Below, piece after piece: positions 52,611 through 56,126 of a DNA stretch of 56,126 nt. This stretch comes from an uncultured delta proteobacterium. GTDB lineage: Bacteria; Desulfobacterota; Syntrophia; Syntrophales; Smithellaceae. The stretch is from assembly GCA_903907985.1 (NCBI GenBank), contig CAIVQG010000006.1, positions 1 to 56,126 on the forward strand. The letters are read 5' to 3'. The notes under the pieces were generated by a model. The model made no database searches. It was given only the letters and a program-made list of their open reading frames with translations, and was not told the DNA's origin. How positions within the stretch are numbered: position 1 is the first letter of the stretch; every line of letters starts with the position of its first letter. Position numbers and translations under genes: made by a program.

Positions 52611-53404
52611 CCTCCTATTTCAAACATTTTTCTAGAATTACAGGATGATCCTTTTTCCGGTTTTGATAGAATGGCTTTTTCCAGACTTTCCCTTATATTA
52701 TCATAATTTACTTTATATTCAGTTTCCGAATGAAGGCAAGGTTTTAAAACACCGTCAGACAACAGTCTAATGCGGTTGCATTGTTTGCATTTTGGCGGTC
52801 GATCAAAGAAATATTCATCATTTTTATTGTTAGTCAGATTGAAATGATTTATCAGCTGCAATTTGATATTTTTATTTTGGCAAAAGTTTCTCATATCATC
52901 GATTTCATCTTCATTTTTATCCTTGAGAACTACCATGTTTAATTTAATTTTAAAACCTTCGTTAATAGCCTGATCTATACCTTTTAAAACATCAGCCAGA
53001 TCTCCGCCTCTGGTTATTTCTCTATATTTTTCGGGCTGAAGCGTGTCCAGAGAAATGTTTATACTGGTTAATCCAGCCTGCTTTAATATTTTTGCTTTTT
53101 CGGCAAGCAACACGCCGTTTGTTGTCAAACAAAGTTCTTTAATTTCTTTAATAGCCGCTAATTTTTCTATTAAAAACTCGATATCCTTTTTTATCAGGGG
53201 CTCCCCGCCGGTTAATCTTATTTTATTGATACCCAGCCGGGCTGCTTCTTTAACTATCAGCACTATCTGTTCATATCGCATTATATCTTTGTGCTGTTTT
53301 AGCGGCAAACCTTCTTCCGGCATACAGTAAATACAGCGCAGATTGCATTTGTCTGTTAAAGAAATCCTTAAATAATTAATTTCCCGGTTAAATTTATCCA
53401 GCAT
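52607..53404 (-). CDS. moaA: GTP 3',8-cyclase MoaA, compact form
   Basis: A 265-aa radical SAM enzyme starting molybdopterin synthesis. The SAM cluster motif is CNLRCIYCMPEEG (residues 17-29); the second cluster is CKQC with CLH 13 residues later (CNRIRLLSDGVLKPC); the protein ends in GG, the tail that enters the active site. It is about 60 aa shorter than typical MoaA (325-340 aa), the loss falling between the SAM barrel and the second cluster, where the usual E-x-M-P-x-G region is replaced by a short INHFNLTNNKN stretch. All cluster cysteines remain, so activity is plausible. Confidence 0.88.
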   Translation of the reverse strand: MLDKFNREINYLRISLTDKCNLRCIYCMPEEGLPLKQHKDIMRYEQIVLIVKEAARLGINKIRLTGGEPLIKKDIEFLIEKLAAIKEIKELCLTTNGVLLAEKAKILKQAGLTSINISLDTLQPEKYREITRGGDLADVLKGIDQAINEGFKIKLNMVVLKDKNEDEIDDMRNFCQNKNIKLQLINHFNLTNNKNDEYFFDRPPKCKQCNRIRLLSDGVLKPCLHSETEYKVNYDNIRESLEKAILSKPEKGSSCNSRKMFEIGG

Positions 53405-53430
53405 AGACTGCTACACCTTTTTATCTTTGT

Positions 53431-53877
53431 TTAATTGTAAATATATTTATACTGATCCCAGAGAACATCATCCAGGAGCTTCATTCCAGTTTTTTCGTTA
53501 ATAATTTTTACAGCAGTATTACAGTCAAAATTTTCGTCAATTATTATATCCGCTTTTGATTTTGCGAGCACTGCCGAATCTTTTTCCGTCTTTCCTTTAC
53601 TTTGCAGAAAAATGCCTAAATCCGGCTCCAGATAATTAAATATTGAATTGCTTTCTATTAAGAGAAAATCGGTGCTTCCTGATTTTCGCAGAGATTCTAT
53701 ATATTCCAGGCCTTCCGGCATATTGCTGAAGAATTTTTCCGGCTTTTCCGAATTAAAGGAACGATGACCCAATTTTATCGCTATTGTTGATGATGGTTGG
53801 AGCTTAACTTGAATATTTCTGAGCAGGGTTGTTTTCCCAATGTTGCTGTGAGATCCTGATATAACTATGATTTTCAA
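53431..53877 (-). CDS. MobB-like P-loop protein
   Basis: A 148-aa NTPase with Walker A GSHSNIGKTTLLRNI (about 7-21), then LGHRSFNSE and LLIESNSI, similar in plan to MobB, which binds GTP and helps load the molybdopterin guanine dinucleotide. It lacks some MobB features and could be another SIMIBI-type protein; assignment leans on its place just upstream of moaA. Confidence 0.6.
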   Translation of the reverse strand: MKIIVISGSHSNIGKTTLLRNIQVKLQPSSTIAIKLGHRSFNSEKPEKFFSNMPEGLEYIESLRKSGSTDFLLIESNSIFNYLEPDLGIFLQSKGKTEKDSAVLAKSKADIIIDENFDCNTAVKIINEKTGMKLLDDVLWDQYKYIYN

Positions 53878-53977
53878 TTTTTTTTAATACTCCCCTAAAC
53901 ATTTACCAAAACTCCCTTTTCCCGGGCTGCGAGTATAGGAAAATAGCTATTATATGTCAATGTAAAACCGGCCTGTT

Positions 53978-54835
53978 TTATTCACTCATTAAACTTTTGA
54001 TATATTTCGCTATTACAGTTCCTGCTTTTTCGCTGTGAGTTTCCATATTGCTTGCAAGTTCGATATATTTTGCATCAGGTATTTTATTTACAAGATGCTT
54101 TATATTTCCGGTATCATGGAGCGTGTCAGTGGTAGCGCCGAGAATGAGACAGGGAACCGTTATCTTTTTAGCACGATCCGCTAGGGCATAGTTTTTTAAA
54201 GCAAGCGCGTTGGCTTTCAGTTTATATGGATCTGCACAATCCAGTGTGTTTTCATATTTTTCAATCTGCTCTTTACTGTTTTTTTTATCCAGCCTGAAGT
54301 TTCTAATATACCATTTTATTAGAGGTTTTATGGAAAAGTAGAGCAAAGGATGCGCAATGGACACTATTAATACCAGAATTTTGGGAAATCTAAACTCGGT
54401 ATTGGGACCGATCAGCACTGCGGACAAAGGTTTGCGTTTATCTGATCCGCAGTATTCCAGAATCGCTGTCGCACCGAGTGAACTTCCAGCAAGTATAAAT
54501 TCTCCGGATGGCTCAATGACTTGTTCTATTATTTCGCTTAAATCGAGTGTAAGGCGCTGCATCGAAAAACTTGTTTTCTTAACATCAGGAACTATTGAAG
54601 ATTGTTTTTCCCTCGACTCCAGGTAGAGTATTCTATATTCGGCAAGCAGAACTTTCAGAACCTCTTTCCAGCCGGAGAGAAGGGAAATCCATCCGGCAAC
54701 AAAAAGGATTACCGGTTTCTGTGGTGAAACATTTTGTGGTGTGAAATCAATTATCCTAAGAGATACTCCATCTGATACAACCAGCATATATTCTTTTACG
54801 GTTGTTGAATTTTCCGTGTATTGAGAATAATCCAT
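53978..54835 (-). CDS. Alpha/beta-hydrolase
   Basis: A 285-aa alpha/beta-hydrolase. Oxyanion region ILFVAGWISLLSGW, nucleophile elbow LAGSSLGATAI (Ser in G-S-S-L-G), acid near LGATTDTLHDTG and a C-terminal His in METHSEKAG. No signal peptide. Substrate unknown. Monocistronic by spacing, with a 140-base gap to the porin terminator. Confidence 0.85.
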   Translation of the reverse strand: MDYSQYTENSTTVKEYMLVVSDGVSLRIIDFTPQNVSPQKPVILFVAGWISLLSGWKEVLKVLLAEYRILYLESREKQSSIVPDVKKTSFSMQRLTLDLSEIIEQVIEPSGEFILAGSSLGATAILEYCGSDKRKPLSAVLIGPNTEFRFPKILVLIVSIAHPLLYFSIKPLIKWYIRNFRLDKKNSKEQIEKYENTLDCADPYKLKANALALKNYALADRAKKITVPCLILGATTDTLHDTGNIKHLVNKIPDAKYIELASNMETHSEKAGTVIAKYIKSLMSE

Positions 54836-54937
54836 ATTGTTTGTCCCGGAATTTGAATTTAAATAAGATTAAGAAATAAATCATCGGACGTCAATCAGAT
54901 AATTAAACTCTCTAAAAATGATAATTGAAATAGAAGA

Positions 54938-54969
54938 AACACCCCGGAGAGATACTACCCCGGGGTGTT
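54938..54969 (-). terminator. Hairpin terminator after the porin gene
   Basis: AACACCCCGG pairs with CCGGGGTGTT around a 12-base loop, and the minus strand continues with TTCTTCTATTTC, 20 bases past the porin stop. Confidence 0.75.
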
Positions 54970-54989
54970 GAGTTGGAAGTTTGGCTGTT

Positions 54990-56126
54990 TTAGAATGTCA
55001 GCGTTAACTTATTGATGACCAGATAATCATTTTGCACTTGATTGGCAGAATCGGTTCCTTTGAAATAATCACCAGTCCATAGATAACCGGCACCCAGCAT
55101 ATAAGTCAGGTTACTGGTGAGTTTGTAAGTTGCCGTTACATCAAATTCATAACCGTAATCTTTGGAAACCCAGTTCGCAACGGGGGCTTTATCCGCAGTG
55201 GCATAGGTAAAAGAAGCCATAATGTCCAGCTTGTCCGTGGGCGTTACACCAACACGGCCCTGATACAATAAAGCATTGGTCATACCTGTAGTACCGAAGG
55301 CATTACCAGCAACGGCGGTGGCGGTGGTGCCTATAGCAGTAGTGGTCGCAGAGCTGTTCAGACTTCCTATCCACATGCTACGGTCATAATTCCACATAAT
55401 TAAATTGGGGCTCCAATCGCGACCGCCTGTAAGAGTACCACCTTCTCTTTTCTCTGTAGTAGCAGGATCATCACCGGAAACATAAGCGATTGTGCCGCCG
55501 AAATAAACAGCACCGAAAGTTGCTTTAGCATCAATCCAACCGCTGATGTTTTCCATTTTTACGTCACCGGTACTGGTCTCAGTTTCAGTATATTTGCCTG
55601 TTGCCCAGTTTAATTCCGCCTGCACATCCACAGGACCGAACTTGGCAATGGTATAGGGTGTGAAAGCGTAATAGGTTCTTTTAGTGTTGGGTGTAGTTGT
55701 AGATGTTGCCGGTCTATACTCGGCATAACGGTAGTAATTGACGTTGATACCGGCCAGGCCGTCTTTCCATTTATAAACTCCTTCAATGCCATATTTGTCA
55801 TTGTCGGCATCACTGTAGGTAGCGGCGGTATTGGCCGTGTAACTTTGCTCCTTTACTTTGGTGATAGCCAGATTGAGCGTTGCCGGGCCAGCAGTATAGG
55901 AATATTTAATCCGGGCGGCCGGCGCCACGGTGTTACCGAAAACTGTTCCCGTTGCTCCATCATCCATTATACCGACACTGAAAAGGCCGATTGGCGACTG
56001 GTAAATAATATAAGCCCAGTCAAAAGCTATGTTTTCGTTTTCCGCCGTAGTTCCTGCGGAATCCACAGCAAGTGTCGTGCTGGTTCCACTTCTGCTTCCT
56101 CCTAAAACTCTTTCCATGACATCTGC
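54990..56126 (-). CDS. Outer-membrane porin-like beta-barrel protein, 5' end beyond the window
   Basis: The reading frame is open to the window edge; 378 codons of the C-terminal part are seen. The sequence alternates aromatic and polar residues in amphipathic strands (IYQSPIGLFSVGIMD, ATLNLAITKVKE, YYAFTPYTIAKFG), is rich in Gly/Thr/Tyr/Asn, and ends in LTLTF, with the C-terminal Phe that directs outer-membrane insertion. Similar anaerobe porins are 450-520 aa. The signal peptide would lie outside the window. Confidence 0.8.
   Translation of the reverse strand, partial: ADVMERVLGGSRSGTSTTLAVDSAGTTAENENIAFDWAYIIYQSPIGLFSVGIMDDGATGTVFGNTVAPAARIKYSYTAGPATLNLAITKVKEQSYTANTAATYSDADNDKYGIEGVYKWKDGLAGINVNYYRYAEYRPATSTTTPNTKRTYYAFTPYTIAKFGPVDVQAELNWATGKYTETETSTGDVKMENISGWIDAKATFGAVYFGGTIAYVSGDDPATTEKREGGTLTGGRDWSPNLIMWNYDRSMWIGSLNSSATTTAIGTTATAVAGNAFGTTGMTNALLYQGRVGVTPTDKLDIMASFTYATADKAPVANWVSKDYGYEFDVTATYKLTSNLTYMLGAGYLWTGDYFKGTDSANQVQNDYLVINKLTLTF

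Overview
The window looks like a chromosomal contig of a strictly anaerobic, Gram-negative, fatty- or organic-acid-metabolising bacterium, most likely a deltaproteobacterium of the Syntrophales (Syntrophus/Smithella) type. This is inferred from the mix of biotin-dependent acyl-CoA carboxyltransferases, CoA-transferases and glutaconate CoA-transferase, the oxygen-sensitive ribonucleotide reductase NrdDG, and outer-membrane components (porin, RND efflux, lipoproteins). No rRNA, tRNA or CRISPR array was seen.

Layout. (1) 204-9787, minus strand: an acyl-CoA cluster read gctA-gctB, MCC-beta-like carboxyltransferase, methylglutaconyl-CoA-hydratase-like crotonase, HMG-CoA-lyase-like protein without the usual catalytic Cys, 71-aa biotin carrier, acetate-type CoA-transferase, PCC/MmdA-type carboxyltransferase; hairpin terminators separate transcription units. 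Upstream (9.8-11.7 kb) is a decayed zone with a TPR fragment and a broken sigma-54 activator. (2) 11.9-16.2 kb: zinc-ribbon protein, adenylate kinase, LepA, HemW. (3) 16.2-25.4 kb: frameshifted MliC-like lipoprotein, GAF/HD-GYP protein, NrdG/NrdD with two NrdR-like boxes, methyltransferase, small Ala-rich protein followed by an orphan group II intron 3' end, and an OmpR-type two-component system. Two related MITE-like repeats sit at the 3' ends of the HD-GYP gene and nrdD. (4) 25.8-27.5 kb: solitary GspE/PilB-type ATPase.

(5) 27.5-31.9 kb: the most unusual region. Seven short cassettes (eight genes), all on the minus strand, are separated by about 55-bp imperfect palindromes with RYYYAAC/GTTRRRY-like ends, as in integron attC sites. 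The cassettes carry an SDR oxidoreductase, an unknown 161-aa protein, an EthD-like protein, a SnoaL-like protein, a BrnT/BrnA toxin-antitoxin pair with its own promoter and operator, TrmO, and an HNH protein. Divergently upstream lies a short broken stretch resembling the N-terminus of an integron integrase. An IS21 istB remnant splits one attC. I read this as a relic integron with a nearly deleted integrase.

(6) 31.9-38.0 kb, minus strand: a compact six-gene operon-like run (PHP phosphoesterase, glycosyltransferase, methyltransferase, alpha/alpha-toroid protein, hexapeptide acyltransferase, B12-binding radical SAM) of unknown product. (7) 38.2-39.2 kb: hotdog thioesterase and ferritin. (8) 39.8-50.1 kb, plus strand: MdtABC-type RND efflux operon with two inner-membrane pumps, a NodT-type outer-membrane factor, and an MFS exporter. 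(9) 50.3-51.2 kb: secreted M14 carboxypeptidase. (10) 51.3-53.9 kb, minus strand: molybdenum cofactor genes (mobB-like, compact moaA, moaC, MOSC, mogA/moaB). (11) alpha/beta hydrolase and a 5'-truncated porin at the window edge.
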